A stretch of 35,652 nt of DNA, taken from Flavobacteriales bacterium. Lineage in GTDB: Bacteria > Bacteroidota > Bacteroidia > UBA10329. This document shows positions 1 through 7,301 of this stretch, in pieces; within the stretch, counting starts at the first letter, position 1, and each line of letters begins with the position of its first letter. Both the position numbers and the translations under genes were made by a program. Below the pieces are notes generated by a model. That model saw only the letters and a program-made list of their open reading frames with translations. It was not told the origin of the DNA and made no database searches. The DNA lies in assembly GCA_021741155.1 (NCBI GenBank), contig JAIOYP010000042.1, positions 1-35,652 of the forward strand, in the 5' to 3' direction.

Positions 1-81
1 ACTGATGAAATGGTGAATGAATACTTGGAGCATCACAGGCGGTCAGACGATAATAGCGGCAATAATTTCATCATCGAATGA
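1..81 (+). CDS. C-terminal end of an IS200/IS605-like (Y1) transposase, cut by the window edge
   Basis: The frame is open from base 1 to a TGA at 79-81 and encodes 26 residues beginning TDEMVNEYLEHHRR and ending NNFIIE. From memory of the family, this kind of ending (a short helix, then NxNFIxE) resembles Bacteroidota IS200/IS605 HUH transposases. The two hairpins that follow within 60 bases fit the right end of such an element, which lacks terminal inverted repeats and is recognised through hairpins. Only the tail is visible, so the catalytic HUH motif and tyrosine cannot be checked. It could also be a RAYT-type domesticated transposase or an unrelated protein end. Confidence 0.45.
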   Translation, partial: TDEMVNEYLEHHRRSDDNSGNNFIIE

Positions 82-83
82 AA

Positions 84-139
84 GACGACTTTTAGTCGTC
101 AACCAAACCTATGGACTTGTAGTCCATAGTGGTTTAGTT
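84..139. repeat. Two adjacent hairpins, probable IS200/IS605 right-end or REP-like structure
   Basis: Hairpin 1 (84-100) has perfect arms GACGACT and AGTCGTC around TTT. Hairpin 2 has perfect 9-bp arms, CTATGGACT (109-117) and AGTCCATAG (121-129), around TGT; its stem extends outward through 101-108 and 132-139 with one mismatch and a two-base bulge at 130-131. Both share the apex GACTTnTAGTC. They start three bases after the transposase-like stop codon. Confidence 0.6.
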
Positions 140-415
140 GTTTTTAAGGAATACCTGAACTTCGACCTTCCGTTTTACGAAAAATCGATGAACATTATTT
201 GTATTCGGTTATCAGGATGTGTCAGAACTTCCTAAAACATAGAATTCCCAAAGCAGGAAAGTACCAAGGTGGTGTTATTGTTAAACGTGATTTGGCAAGC
301 GAATTTTTTGTGCAGTAGCTAAATATTTCTTCTCTGTGAGGTGTTGATAGCCTTGCTAGCCTCTCTTTTGCTGCTCAAGTTCTCTATAATTCATCGTTTG
401 GTGCATTTTTCCTTA
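140..415. other. Non-coding or degraded stretch between the transposase tail and the VIT gene
   Basis: No convincing gene was found. A 56-codon open frame runs from 148 to a TAG at 316-318 on the plus strand, with a possible ATG at 217. Its last part has ordinary-looking composition (for example KAGKYQGGVIVKRDLASEFF), but I recognise no family. It may be the decayed end of a gene interrupted by the upstream element. The 72-residue frame at 17-235 runs through the hairpins and is not credible. Confidence 0.3.
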
Positions 416-446
416 CTTCTTTCTTTCTTTCTTTCTTTCTTTCTTT
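416..446 (+). repeat. CTTT tetranucleotide microsatellite
   Basis: Seven consecutive CTTT units occupy 419-446, preceded by CTT, and end 17 bases before the chosen ATG of the VIT-family gene. The tract gives a pyrimidine-rich leader without a Shine-Dalgarno sequence. It sits where slippage could change promoter or leader spacing, or the reading frame if translation began upstream (an open frame with a GTG at 341 passes through it). Confidence 0.8.
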
Positions 447-463
447 TTTCTTTCCTTGTATGC

Positions 464-1177
464 ATGGACAACCAATCTGAACAACTCGATGATTATTTGC
501 ACAACCACTACATACACCGCAGCAATTGGCTACGGGCAGCAGTGCTAGGTGCAAACGATGGCATTCTTTCTACCGCCAGTTTGGCTATTGGCGTGGCGGC
601 AGCAAGCAGTACCCGAGAACCTATTGTATTGGCCACATTGGCCGGGTTGGTGGCAGGTGCATTATCAATGGCAGCAGGAGAGTACGTTTCTGTAAGCTCA
701 CAAACAGATGTAGAAACGGCAGATATTGAACGCGAGAGAATAGAATTGGAAGAATCTCCCGAACTGGAATTGACGCTACTGGCTAAGATTTACGAAGACC
801 GAGGACTTTCTGCGCAAACCGCACTCACCGTTGCCAAAGAATTGACTGCACATGACGCACTGGCTGCGCATGTGCGCGATGAGTTGGGTATTAACGAGAT
901 TAGCCAAGCCAAGCCGATACAAGCTGCTTTTGCTTCGGGTGCTGCATTTACGATAGGAGGGGTGCTTCCACTTGCGGTGGCGCTATTTTTACCGCTTGCC
1001 CAGCTGGAATACTACCTCTATGGATTTGCGCTATTGTTTCTGATCGCACTGGGTGCATTGGCTGCCAAAACAGGAGGTTCGAGCGTTGGAATAGCCATTG
1101 CCCGAATTACCTTTTGGGGAACCGTTGCCATGGGTTTAACTGCCTTGGTGGGGTATGTGTTTGGGGTGAGTTTGTAA
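464..1177 (+). CDS. VIT1/CCC1 family transporter (iron/manganese)
   Basis: The predicted protein is a 237-residue inner-membrane protein of the VIT1/CCC1 family, which moves Fe(II) or Mn(II) out of the cytosol. The N-terminal half carries the family core (NWLRAAVLGANDGILSTASL and GLVAGALSMAAGEYVSVSSQ). A charged cytosolic segment follows (residues about 85-145), with acidic ER/EE pairs where metal-binding residues are expected. The C-terminus has three hydrophobic stretches. I chose the ATG at 464 because relatives begin a few residues before the conserved HxHYxHRSNWLRAA segment. The open frame reaches back to a GTG at 341, but that extension only translates low-complexity CTTT-repeat DNA into Leu/Phe/Ser. 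The gene is followed by its own 100-base gap, so it is probably monocistronic. The family call is firm; the substrate is inferred. Confidence 0.9.
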   Translation: MDNQSEQLDDYLHNHYIHRSNWLRAAVLGANDGILSTASLAIGVAAASSTREPIVLATLAGLVAGALSMAAGEYVSVSSQTDVETADIERERIELEESPELELTLLAKIYEDRGLSAQTALTVAKELTAHDALAAHVRDELGINEISQAKPIQAAFASGAAFTIGGVLPLAVALFLPLAQLEYYLYGFALLFLIALGALAAKTGGSSVGIAIARITFWGTVAMGLTALVGYVFGVSL

Positions 1178-1205
1178 GCTTTTTGAACTCACGTAAAATA
1201 CCTCC

Positions 1206-1221
1206 TGTGATGCGAATCACA
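1206..1221. promoter_or_regulatory. CRP/FNR-type operator palindrome
   Basis: The sequence TGTGA-TGCGAA-TCACA is a perfect dyad identical to the core CRP consensus (TGTGA-N6-TCACA). Its centre (1213.5) lies about 41-42 bases upstream of the start site predicted from the -7 element at 1243-1250. That is the class II activator position. No TTTG-like -33 element is visible at the usual distance, which fits activator dependence. The regulator itself is not in this window. Confidence 0.55.
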
Positions 1222-1242
1222 CTCTGAAATACTACCTCAGCT

Positions 1243-1250
1243 TATCTTTG
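1243..1250 (+). promoter_or_regulatory. Bacteroidota -7 promoter element for the thioredoxin gene
   Basis: TATCTTTG is a perfect match to TAnnTTTG. It predicts a start site near 1255 and a leader of about 22 bases before the ATG at 1278. Confidence 0.55.
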
Positions 1251-1277
1251 TTCTCGAACTAATAAGAACAAAACGAT

Positions 1278-1643
1278 ATGGCAACAATTAAGCTAACAGC
1301 AGATAAATTTAAGAGCGACATTTTCGATTACACCACCGAGAAAGAGTGGAAGTACAAAGGCGAGCGTCCGGCTATTATCGACTTTTATGCCGATTGGTGT
1401 GGGCCATGTAAAATGGTTTCGCCCATTATGGAAGAGTTGAGCAACGAATACGCGGGACAGGTAGATCTTTACAAAGTAGACACCGAGGTGGAGCAGGAGC
1501 TTTCGGCAGTGTTTAACATCCGAAGTATTCCGAGCATTCTGTTTATTCCTATGGATAAACAACCCATGATGCAACCCGGAGCAATGGCTAAGAATGGATT
1601 TAAGGAAGTGATTGAAAAGGAGTTGCTGCAACCGGCACAATAA
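1278..1643 (+). CDS. trxA: Thioredoxin
   Basis: This is a 121-residue cytosolic thioredoxin-fold protein with the redox motif WCGPCK (residues about 41-46) after FYAD, and the conserved cis-proline in RSIPS. There is no signal peptide, so it should act in the cytoplasm as a general disulfide reductase with thioredoxin reductase. The N-terminal 25 residues, with a DYTTEKEWKY segment before the first core strand, are slightly longer than in E. coli TrxA, as is common in Bacteroidota. Upstream lie a CRP-like palindrome and a good -7 element. The last 12 codons occur again, diverged mainly at synonymous positions, at 2741-2775 after the neighbouring lipoprotein gene. No terminator is visible directly after this gene; the nearest is at 2797-2832. 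Confidence 0.9.
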   Translation: MATIKLTADKFKSDIFDYTTEKEWKYKGERPAIIDFYADWCGPCKMVSPIMEELSNEYAGQVDLYKVDTEVEQELSAVFNIRSIPSILFIPMDKQPMMQPGAMAKNGFKEVIEKELLQPAQ

Positions 1644-1645
1644 CC
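1608..1645 (+). repeat. First copy of the thioredoxin 3'-end direct repeat
   Basis: This segment matches 2741-2778 at 32 of 38 positions by hand alignment: the first 14 bases are identical, and three of the differences are synonymous third- or first-position changes. It forms the left flank of the lipoprotein insertion. Confidence 0.8.
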
Positions 1646-1799
1646 CTATAGATTCTCGTCTATCGTAGTTGTTTCTAACCAAAGCAATAATATTTCTAAA
1701 TATCGCACAGGTAAACTGCTTAAGTCAGTCAAACAAAACTCAACTTTTAGTAGCTTTCTAATTCACCAGATTGTTGAATAAAGCAAACATATAAGTATC

Positions 1800-2741
1800 A
1801 TGAAAAAAGCACTGTTTCCTTTGGTTATTCTTATCGCCTTGTCTTTTTCTGGATGCAGAAAAGCGGATGTAGATATTAGGTTTAAGACGATATATACGAA
1901 TGGGTCAAGTCATAAAAAGTCATTGCATAAAGAGTCATCAACTAATAATGCTTTTACTCAATTTGGAGATTTTGTGGGTACAATTACACCACGCACCGTA
2001 ACAGGAACATTTCGAACCATACGTTACACGGACAATGATTATTCGGTACAAGGCGCAACGACCATAATAGATGTAATCAATGGCAATTGGCAAGAGAATG
2101 ATCCAAGAAAATTTGCGGATTTCACTAATGGAAATACCGTTGAAGTAATACCAGATATGTATGGAGATATGGCAAACGGTTGGTATGCAAAACAGAACAT
2201 AAATTTGAAATATTTAGGAATTAGTCCTAATTACCTTTTGTTCGAATTTGATTTGCCTGAAAATTATGATTCGGTAGAACTGTTAATTAACCATTTTCCA
2301 AATTCAGGTTATCATTTGCCAAATGGGTTTAATGCATTAGCTGTGAGAGAAGGACGCGCTATGAAATGCTTATCTGGATTTTTTACGCAACATGAATTTA
2401 ATGGTTCTGATAATGCGCCAGAGGTCTTTGTTTTTGGAGAAGCAGACTCATGTTTTGTTATAGATGTTGATGCATCTAATTTGGGTTCCATCGAGTATGC
2501 AGCTCCATTTGGCGTGAATGAAAATTCCGTGGTTGCTCGGTCAGGAAATTATATAGCTCCCATACTTACCGATCCAGTACCTAACCAAGACAAAGTGATT
2601 ACTACAACTATTGGTTTCGACTCTGAAAATCTGATTGAGATTTACGCAGGACTAGATAATGTTCCATACACTTTTGATGATGTTTTTGTTTTTACACCTC
2701 TATTTTGGAATAGATTTGACATCACATTAGAACAGAATTAG
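1800..2741 (+). CDS. AT-rich lipoprotein of unknown function
   Basis: A 313-residue protein with a lipoprotein signal: MKKA, a hydrophobic stretch, then the lipobox FSGC, so Cys19 would be lipidated and the protein anchored on the periplasmic or outer face. I recognise no domain in the rest, which is rich in Asn, Asp and aromatic residues and has no repeats; the last 40 residues look like beta strands. Composition differs from the neighbours: the line 2221-2280 has 19 G/C bases of 60, while 1381-1440 in the thioredoxin gene has 26 of 60. The gene lies exactly between two copies of the thioredoxin 3' end, and its TAG shares its G with the first base of the second copy. This suggests a laterally acquired or strain-specific insertion. 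Confidence 0.75.
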   Translation: MKKALFPLVILIALSFSGCRKADVDIRFKTIYTNGSSHKKSLHKESSTNNAFTQFGDFVGTITPRTVTGTFRTIRYTDNDYSVQGATTIIDVINGNWQENDPRKFADFTNGNTVEVIPDMYGDMANGWYAKQNINLKYLGISPNYLLFEFDLPENYDSVELLINHFPNSGYHLPNGFNALAVREGRAMKCLSGFFTQHEFNGSDNAPEVFVFGEADSCFVIDVDASNLGSIEYAAPFGVNENSVVARSGNYIAPILTDPVPNQDKVITTTIGFDSENLIEIYAGLDNVPYTFDDVFVFTPLFWNRFDITLEQN

Positions 2742-2775
2742 TGATTGAAAAGGAATTGTTGCAACCAGCATCGTA
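2741..2775 (+). pseudogene. Remnant of a second thioredoxin 3' end
   Basis: The frame GTG ATT GAA AAG, then GAA TTG TTG CAA CCA GCA TCG TAA, encodes VIEKELLQPAS and a stop. This is the last 11 residues of the thioredoxin at 1278-1643 with only the final residue changed (Q to S). Codons differ at synonymous sites (GAG/GAA, CTG/TTG, CCG/CCA), so this is a diverged allele or paralogue and not a fresh copy. No upstream thioredoxin sequence remains. Confidence 0.75.
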
Positions 2776-2796
2776 ACCGATAACACAAATTCATTT

Positions 2797-2832
2797 AAAA
2801 GCCCGTGCTGAACTATCAGCATGGGCTTTTTT
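2797..2832 (+). terminator. Rho-independent terminator
   Basis: The arms AAAAGCCCGTGCTGA (2797-2811) and TCAGCATGGGCTTTT (2816-2830) pair with one G-T wobble around a four-base loop and are followed by further T residues. It follows the thioredoxin-end remnant, so it may be the original terminator of the thioredoxin gene, now serving the lipoprotein gene. Confidence 0.85.
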
Positions 2833-2884
2833 GATGATGGTAAAATCTTACTTTTCGTACCCGTAAACCATCACAAACAATCCC

Positions 2885-4243
2885 ATGAAAACCCATCAAA
2901 CGTTTAGCGCTACATCTAGGTATTTGTTCATCTGTTTGGGATGGGTGCTTTGCTTTACGGTCAGTTTAACCAACACGTTTGCCCAAACAGATTGGCAGAA
3001 AGATGCCAACAATCCAGTGCTTACCAGAGACACCGTTATTGCCAATCTTCCTAACGATTTGATTGCCATTAGCGATCCGTGGGTGATGAAGGAAAACAAC
3101 ACCTACAAGATGTGGTACACCTGCGGAGGGCTCAATTACCCAACCGATACAGAATTACGTTCGCGCATTTGCTATTGCACCTCAACAGATGGAATTAATT
3201 GGGAGAAATATGCGGGCAATCCGGTGATGGATGTTTCGTACAACGGCATGTGGGATTCGTTGGGTGTAGAAACCATTACCATTATTAACGACCCAACAGC
3301 AGTGGCATCCGAACGCTACAAGATGTGGTACGCAGGGCAATATTTTAATGAGTATCGCTACGACATTGGCTATGCTTATTCTGCTGATGGTATCAGCTGG
3401 ACAAAACACGCCACGCCTGTGCTGCAAGTAGGCGCAGCCTCTGCATGGGACAACGGTTTTTTGGAAGGACCTTCGGTAATGAAGGAGGGAGCCGTTTACA
3501 AAATGTGGTATTGCGGTTATGATGTGGTTGTGGATGGCAACGGAACCGATGGCAATACCAATATTGGTTTAGCCACATCTACAGATGGCATTAACTGGAC
3601 CAAGCACCCAAACAATCCTGTTTTTACCACAGGAACAGGCACGTGGGATAGCCATTACGTGCAAGACCCGCATGTGCTTAAAGACAACGGAGTGTATTAC
3701 ATGTGGTATGGCGGAAACGATGTAGAAGGCTACGGTCAGCAAGTGGGATTGGCAACTTCTACTGATGGCATTGCTTGGACAAAATCGCCAATGAACCCCG
3801 TGCTTCAAAAAGGTGGTGCGAATGATTGGGATGCCAACACGGCCTCGTTTCCGTCTGTACTAAAGGGCGATAACAGCTACGAAATGTGGTACACCGGAAA
3901 AGACATTGCAGAGCTGGTAGAAAACGACCTCGATTATTACTGGGAGCTTGGCTACGCCAGTTCTACCATTACAAGCATTGCAGCTATGAGCCATGGAACA
4001 GACGCTGTAATGAAACTATCTCCCAATCCAGTACAAAATGAGTTGCACCTTGCATTGGCGGCCAATGTAGGAACAGCCAATTTGGTTTTATATAATCAAG
4101 TAGGGCAGGAGGTGCTTACCCTAGCCAACATCAGCACACGCAACTTGCTTATTGATACAAGCAGGTTATCTGCAGGGGTTTATTCTGCGGTGCTGTATTA
4201 CGGCAATGCTATTTCAGACTTGAAGTTTGCGAAGGCAGATTAA
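2885..4243 (+). CDS. Secreted five-bladed beta-propeller protein (glycosidase-like) with T9SS tail
   Basis: A 452-residue exported protein. Residues 1-34 are a signal peptide ending NTFAQ. Residues about 35-365 hold five repeats, each with a Y-x-M-W-Y core (74-78, 145-149, 205-209, 271-275, 332-336). Four of them alternate with a repeated S-[TA]-D-G-I-x-W strand (100-106, 166-172, 231-237, 291-297) preceding a NPV-type turn. This pattern is typical of five-bladed propellers related to GH43/GH32/GH130 enzymes. Asp residues in DPWV (64) and DPHV (261) lie where catalytic or binding acids occur, but I cannot assign a catalytic set. The C-terminal 75 residues (LSPNPVQNELHL through SAGVYSAVLYY) are a T9SS type A sorting domain, so the mature protein is probably released or attached at the surface. 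Substrate unknown; a non-catalytic carbohydrate-binding propeller is possible. Confidence 0.8.
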   Translation: MKTHQTFSATSRYLFICLGWVLCFTVSLTNTFAQTDWQKDANNPVLTRDTVIANLPNDLIAISDPWVMKENNTYKMWYTCGGLNYPTDTELRSRICYCTSTDGINWEKYAGNPVMDVSYNGMWDSLGVETITIINDPTAVASERYKMWYAGQYFNEYRYDIGYAYSADGISWTKHATPVLQVGAASAWDNGFLEGPSVMKEGAVYKMWYCGYDVVVDGNGTDGNTNIGLATSTDGINWTKHPNNPVFTTGTGTWDSHYVQDPHVLKDNGVYYMWYGGNDVEGYGQQVGLATSTDGIAWTKSPMNPVLQKGGANDWDANTASFPSVLKGDNSYEMWYTGKDIAELVENDLDYYWELGYASSTITSIAAMSHGTDAVMKLSPNPVQNELHLALAANVGTANLVLYNQVGQEVLTLANISTRNLLIDTSRLSAGVYSAVLYYGNAISDLKFAKAD

Positions 4244-4258
4244 AACCACCTTGGCGCC

Positions 4259-4762
4259 ATGATTTTTAAAGTTACAGTATCTGCCATCTTCGAATGCTCT
4301 TTAGAACGAGCCTTTAAAACACCCATGCTTTGCGACCTATCTAAGGTGCATACAGGTTTGGGAGTTATGCCTCGTATAACGCATAGTACAGATGATGAAC
4401 ATTGGGGAAAGCCCGGTTCGAGCAAAAAGGTGTATGCCGCCAAATCGCTGACACAAAAAGGTGGTTTTGCTTCGGTAGACAACGTTTTGGAGCGAAGAGA
4501 AAATGCCTATTGGAAGATTAGGGTAGACAATTTTCAAGCATGGATGTTGGGGTTTTACGCCTTTGAGGGCGAATGGAAAACAACCGAATTAGCGCCCAAC
4601 AAAATCAAGGTAGAATACACCTATCATTTGCACGCTAATGTGCCATTGCTTTACCCGCTCAATTGGCTGTTTGCCAACACCTTTTGGGCCATGTATATGA
4701 AGCAAGTGCTCGAAAACGTGCGGCAAATGGCGTATGATAATGAGCCATACTTGTACGAGTAG
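4259..4762 (+). CDS. SRPBCC-fold (START/polyketide cyclase-like) protein
   Basis: A 167-residue soluble protein without a signal peptide. The opening strand followed by an E-x-S-L-E-R-A-F-x-T-P helix, the central antiparallel strands (AYWKIRVDNF, WMLGFYAFEGEWKTTE, KIKVEYTYHLHA) and the long C-terminal helix are the SRPBCC helix-grip layout, a hydrophobic pocket used to bind lipids, hormones or ring compounds. No catalytic residues can be assigned. It begins 15 bases after the propeller gene and may be co-transcribed with it, although the two have no obvious shared job. The C-terminal helix contains an amphipathic LLYPLNWLFANTFWAMY segment that might touch membranes. Confidence 0.7.
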   Translation: MIFKVTVSAIFECSLERAFKTPMLCDLSKVHTGLGVMPRITHSTDDEHWGKPGSSKKVYAAKSLTQKGGFASVDNVLERRENAYWKIRVDNFQAWMLGFYAFEGEWKTTELAPNKIKVEYTYHLHANVPLLYPLNWLFANTFWAMYMKQVLENVRQMAYDNEPYLYE

Positions 4763-4941
4763 GAAGCTTATGGTAAACCGAACTAGTAACTTTTTTCGGG
4801 TTACAAGGAAATGAAAGAATATACACCTGCTTGTTATTCTTATTTCAAACGACAGTAACCGTATCTAAAGGGAAATCTAGTCTGCGTTAAGTGTTCTACC
4901 ACGAAGCATTTTTCTGCCTATTCGTTGGTCTCTGTCCTAAA
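4763..4941. other. Convergent intergenic region with one imperfect inverted repeat
   Basis: GTAAACCGAA and TTCGGGTTAC form a 10-bp stem with one mismatch near 4771-4803. There is no strong T-tract and no gene. It separates the SRPBCC gene from the 3' end of the TonB receptor gene. Confidence 0.35.
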
Positions 4942-7251
4942 TCAAAACTCAAAATTCAACCTCACACTCACATTCCAACCCAAATCATCCGAGAAATAGC
5001 GTTGTCGGTTCATGTAATCACGATACACCGTATTGAGTAGATTATCGCCAGCAATGGAACAGCGCAGTTTGGTGTTCTTGATTTTAAACGTGGTACCTAT
5101 GCTAGCACCCAAAAGGAAATAGCCTTCAGGAGCAGGAGCAATGTCTTGGTTAGCGTTCAAATGCGTTTGCTTAAACACGTATTTCCCGTTGATTGAAATG
5201 CTGGAGTTCTTCATCCGTTCACCATCTTTAAAAGAGTAGGAGAGAGAGCCAAAAAGATTATTGCTAGGCATATAAACCAACGGCTGACTGTTGCTCACAT
5301 CATCGCCCTGTAAGAACGAATACTTAGCTACAAGCTTAATACTTTCAATGGGTTCGTACGATACCAAGGCATCAAGTCCGCCAATAGTGGCATTTGTTTG
5401 TTGGTAGGTAAACAACGGAAACGCTCCGCGAATGGTTAATCTAAACTCATCTTCGGGCTGTAGGTAAATGAAATTGCCGATGTATTGGAAATAACCAAGC
5501 AGTTGCACGAAGAGCTTTTGCTTTACGTTCCAATCGGCAGAAAGCACGGCCTTGGTCGATTGCTCGTTTTTGAGACTGCGGTTACCTTCCTCAATACCAC
5601 TCACACCTTGGTGCAGACCCGCGCTGTAGAGTTCGTTTACTTCGGGCGAACGCAGTACGTGACCCAAGTTTAAGTTTAATTTGAATTGCGGAAGTACTTT
5701 ATAGCGAACACCTGCCGATGCGCTGTAATTGTGGAAGGTGTGGTAATGTCGTTCAATTTCGCGTGGTAGAGAAGTGGAAATGGCTACCACTTGCAGGTAA
5801 TTTAAATCGTAACGCGCCCCCAATTCGTACAGCAACTTGTTTTGCTCTTCCTGAAAAATGACAAATGCCCCAGCTCGATACGCCCGATAATCGGGGATAA
5901 GTGGCAAAATGCCGGTTTCAGCACTATTGGTGTTATCAGTCAAGCGCAATTGAATTCCTGTTTTGAGTTGTTTTCCGCGCTCAAAAAAGTGCTTGTACAC
6001 ACCTTCTAAGTATTGATCCCATTGCAAGAGACTCAACGCAGGTAAGTTGCTACGATCTAATCTGCGCACGTCAAACTCCTTACGGTTATCAATCTGTCCA
6101 CCATATTTCAGATTCAAACTCTGATGCTCGTTGAAAATGTGGTTGCTTTCTAGCTTCAATAGGTGATGTTGAACGGCTTGTCGGGGTTCGTTGACGGTGT
6201 ACGAGAACTTCTCATCTGTGAAGAACGGAACGTCTCTGTCAATGGCCTCTTCCAAGTCGGTCAGGTTGCCAATATGCGAACCGCGCAAAATGGCAATCTC
6301 CGTATTGAAAAGACTGTAATACAGCTTCATTTCCCACTTAGAGCTGATGTGTTTTACTAGTTGAGCTGCTACGTTGTACTCGCGCTTACTCGTATTGGTG
6401 AGGTAGTAGTTGGGAGCGCTTCTGTCGCCAATCACCTTTGTCGTTGCCGAAATGCGCCACGCAGCCCATTTGTCGTACTTCTGAAGCCGCGCATTTAGCG
6501 TATGTCCCAAACCGTTGGTCTGGAAGATGTAATTCACATTGCCGTGCAAGTGAGGGTCGTTCTCAATTTCGTCTGGTTCTATCAGCACCACGCCACCCAA
6601 CGAACCACCAGGATAAGCGAGGGCACCAGCACCTTTTACCACCGAAATATGTTCTGCCACGTAAGGGTCAATCTCTGGTGCGTGGTCGTTACCCCATTGC
6701 TGTCCGCTTTGCGCAATGCCATTGTTTAGAATAGCTACGCGATTGCCCGAAAGTCCGTGCACCACAGGTTTAGAAACACCAGCACCCGACTTAATGCTGC
6801 TCACGCCCGTCATCTGTTCCAGCATCTCCGAAAGGTCTTTATTTGCCACTTCCGAAATAGTCTCTTGGCTTATGGTTGAACTCGCTGCCGTCTCATGCTG
6901 CGAATGATGGTCGTGCACCATCACTTCATCTACTAACTCACTGTGGTGGTGCATATTAATGTTAATAACCGTATCTTTTGATAGAGACAGAAAGAGCGTC
7001 TTTGTTTCGCAACCAATGTGGTTGAAACGCAGATGGTATTCACCCTTGCAAAGTCCGTTTAGTTGGAAGTTTCCAAGGCTATCGGAAGCCACGCCCGTTT
7101 TCATTTCTTCCACATAAATGGTTCCGTAAGCCATGGGAATGCCTGTTCCTTCATCGGCCACATTTCCCTTAATCGATAGCGTGCAGTTTTGTGCTCCGCT
7201 GGTTAAGGGGAAAAGGAATAAGGGGAAAAGGAAAAATGTGAGAAGCTTCAT
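4942..7251 (-). CDS. TonB-dependent outer-membrane receptor, probably for metal (zinc-like) uptake
   Basis: A 769-residue receptor. Residues 1-20 are a signal peptide ending SGAQ. Residues about 24-105 form a CarboxypepD_reg-like beta-sandwich, typical of Bacteroidota receptors. A His-rich linker follows, with clusters MHHHS and MVHDHHSQH (about 104-122). The plug domain spans about 125-225 (SEMLEQMTGVSSIKSG, GLSGNRVAILNNG, and later YPGGSLGGVVLIEP), and a 22-stranded barrel runs to a C-terminal NFEF. The full-length plug and aromatic C-terminus indicate an intact gene. The His clusters, and the His/Cys-rich first gene of the same operon, point to a transition metal, probably zinc as in ZnuD-type receptors; copper or another metal cannot be excluded. 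Its start codon follows a strong terminator hairpin by only ten bases, so expression probably depends on read-through or anti-termination. Confidence 0.85.
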   Translation of the reverse strand: MKLLTFFLFPLFLFPLTSGAQNCTLSIKGNVADEGTGIPMAYGTIYVEEMKTGVASDSLGNFQLNGLCKGEYHLRFNHIGCETKTLFLSLSKDTVININMHHHSELVDEVMVHDHHSQHETAASSTISQETISEVANKDLSEMLEQMTGVSSIKSGAGVSKPVVHGLSGNRVAILNNGIAQSGQQWGNDHAPEIDPYVAEHISVVKGAGALAYPGGSLGGVVLIEPDEIENDPHLHGNVNYIFQTNGLGHTLNARLQKYDKWAAWRISATTKVIGDRSAPNYYLTNTSKREYNVAAQLVKHISSKWEMKLYYSLFNTEIAILRGSHIGNLTDLEEAIDRDVPFFTDEKFSYTVNEPRQAVQHHLLKLESNHIFNEHQSLNLKYGGQIDNRKEFDVRRLDRSNLPALSLLQWDQYLEGVYKHFFERGKQLKTGIQLRLTDNTNSAETGILPLIPDYRAYRAGAFVIFQEEQNKLLYELGARYDLNYLQVVAISTSLPREIERHYHTFHNYSASAGVRYKVLPQFKLNLNLGHVLRSPEVNELYSAGLHQGVSGIEEGNRSLKNEQSTKAVLSADWNVKQKLFVQLLGYFQYIGNFIYLQPEDEFRLTIRGAFPLFTYQQTNATIGGLDALVSYEPIESIKLVAKYSFLQGDDVSNSQPLVYMPSNNLFGSLSYSFKDGERMKNSSISINGKYVFKQTHLNANQDIAPAPEGYFLLGASIGTTFKIKNTKLRCSIAGDNLLNTVYRDYMNRQRYFSDDLGWNVSVRLNFEF

Positions 7252-7261
7252 GGAAAGAAAA

Positions 7262-7293
7262 GAGCTCCGTTCAGGTATTGCTGAACGGAGCTC
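7262..7293 (-). terminator. Intrinsic terminator or attenuator between lipoprotein and TonB receptor genes
   Basis: The arms GAGCTCCGTTCA (7262-7273) and TGAACGGAGCTC (7282-7293) are perfectly complementary, with one more G-C pair closing a six-base loop. Read on the minus strand the hairpin is followed by TTTTCTTTCC and then directly by the ATG of the receptor gene at 7251. The 50-base gap is filled by this structure, leaving no room for an independent promoter. Confidence 0.8.
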
Positions 7294-7301
7294 AAATTCA
7301 A

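Noticed and set aside
84..139. Hairpins as a CRISPR or attachment site
   Set aside because: Only two units of different length and no spacers; no integrase or cas genes.
17..235. 72-residue frame at the start of the window
   Set aside because: It runs out of phase with the transposase tail and through the two hairpins, with no recognisable protein character.
341..463. N-terminal extension of the VIT gene to a GTG
   Set aside because: It mostly translates CTTT-repeat DNA into Leu/Phe/Ser, and relatives start near the ATG at 464.
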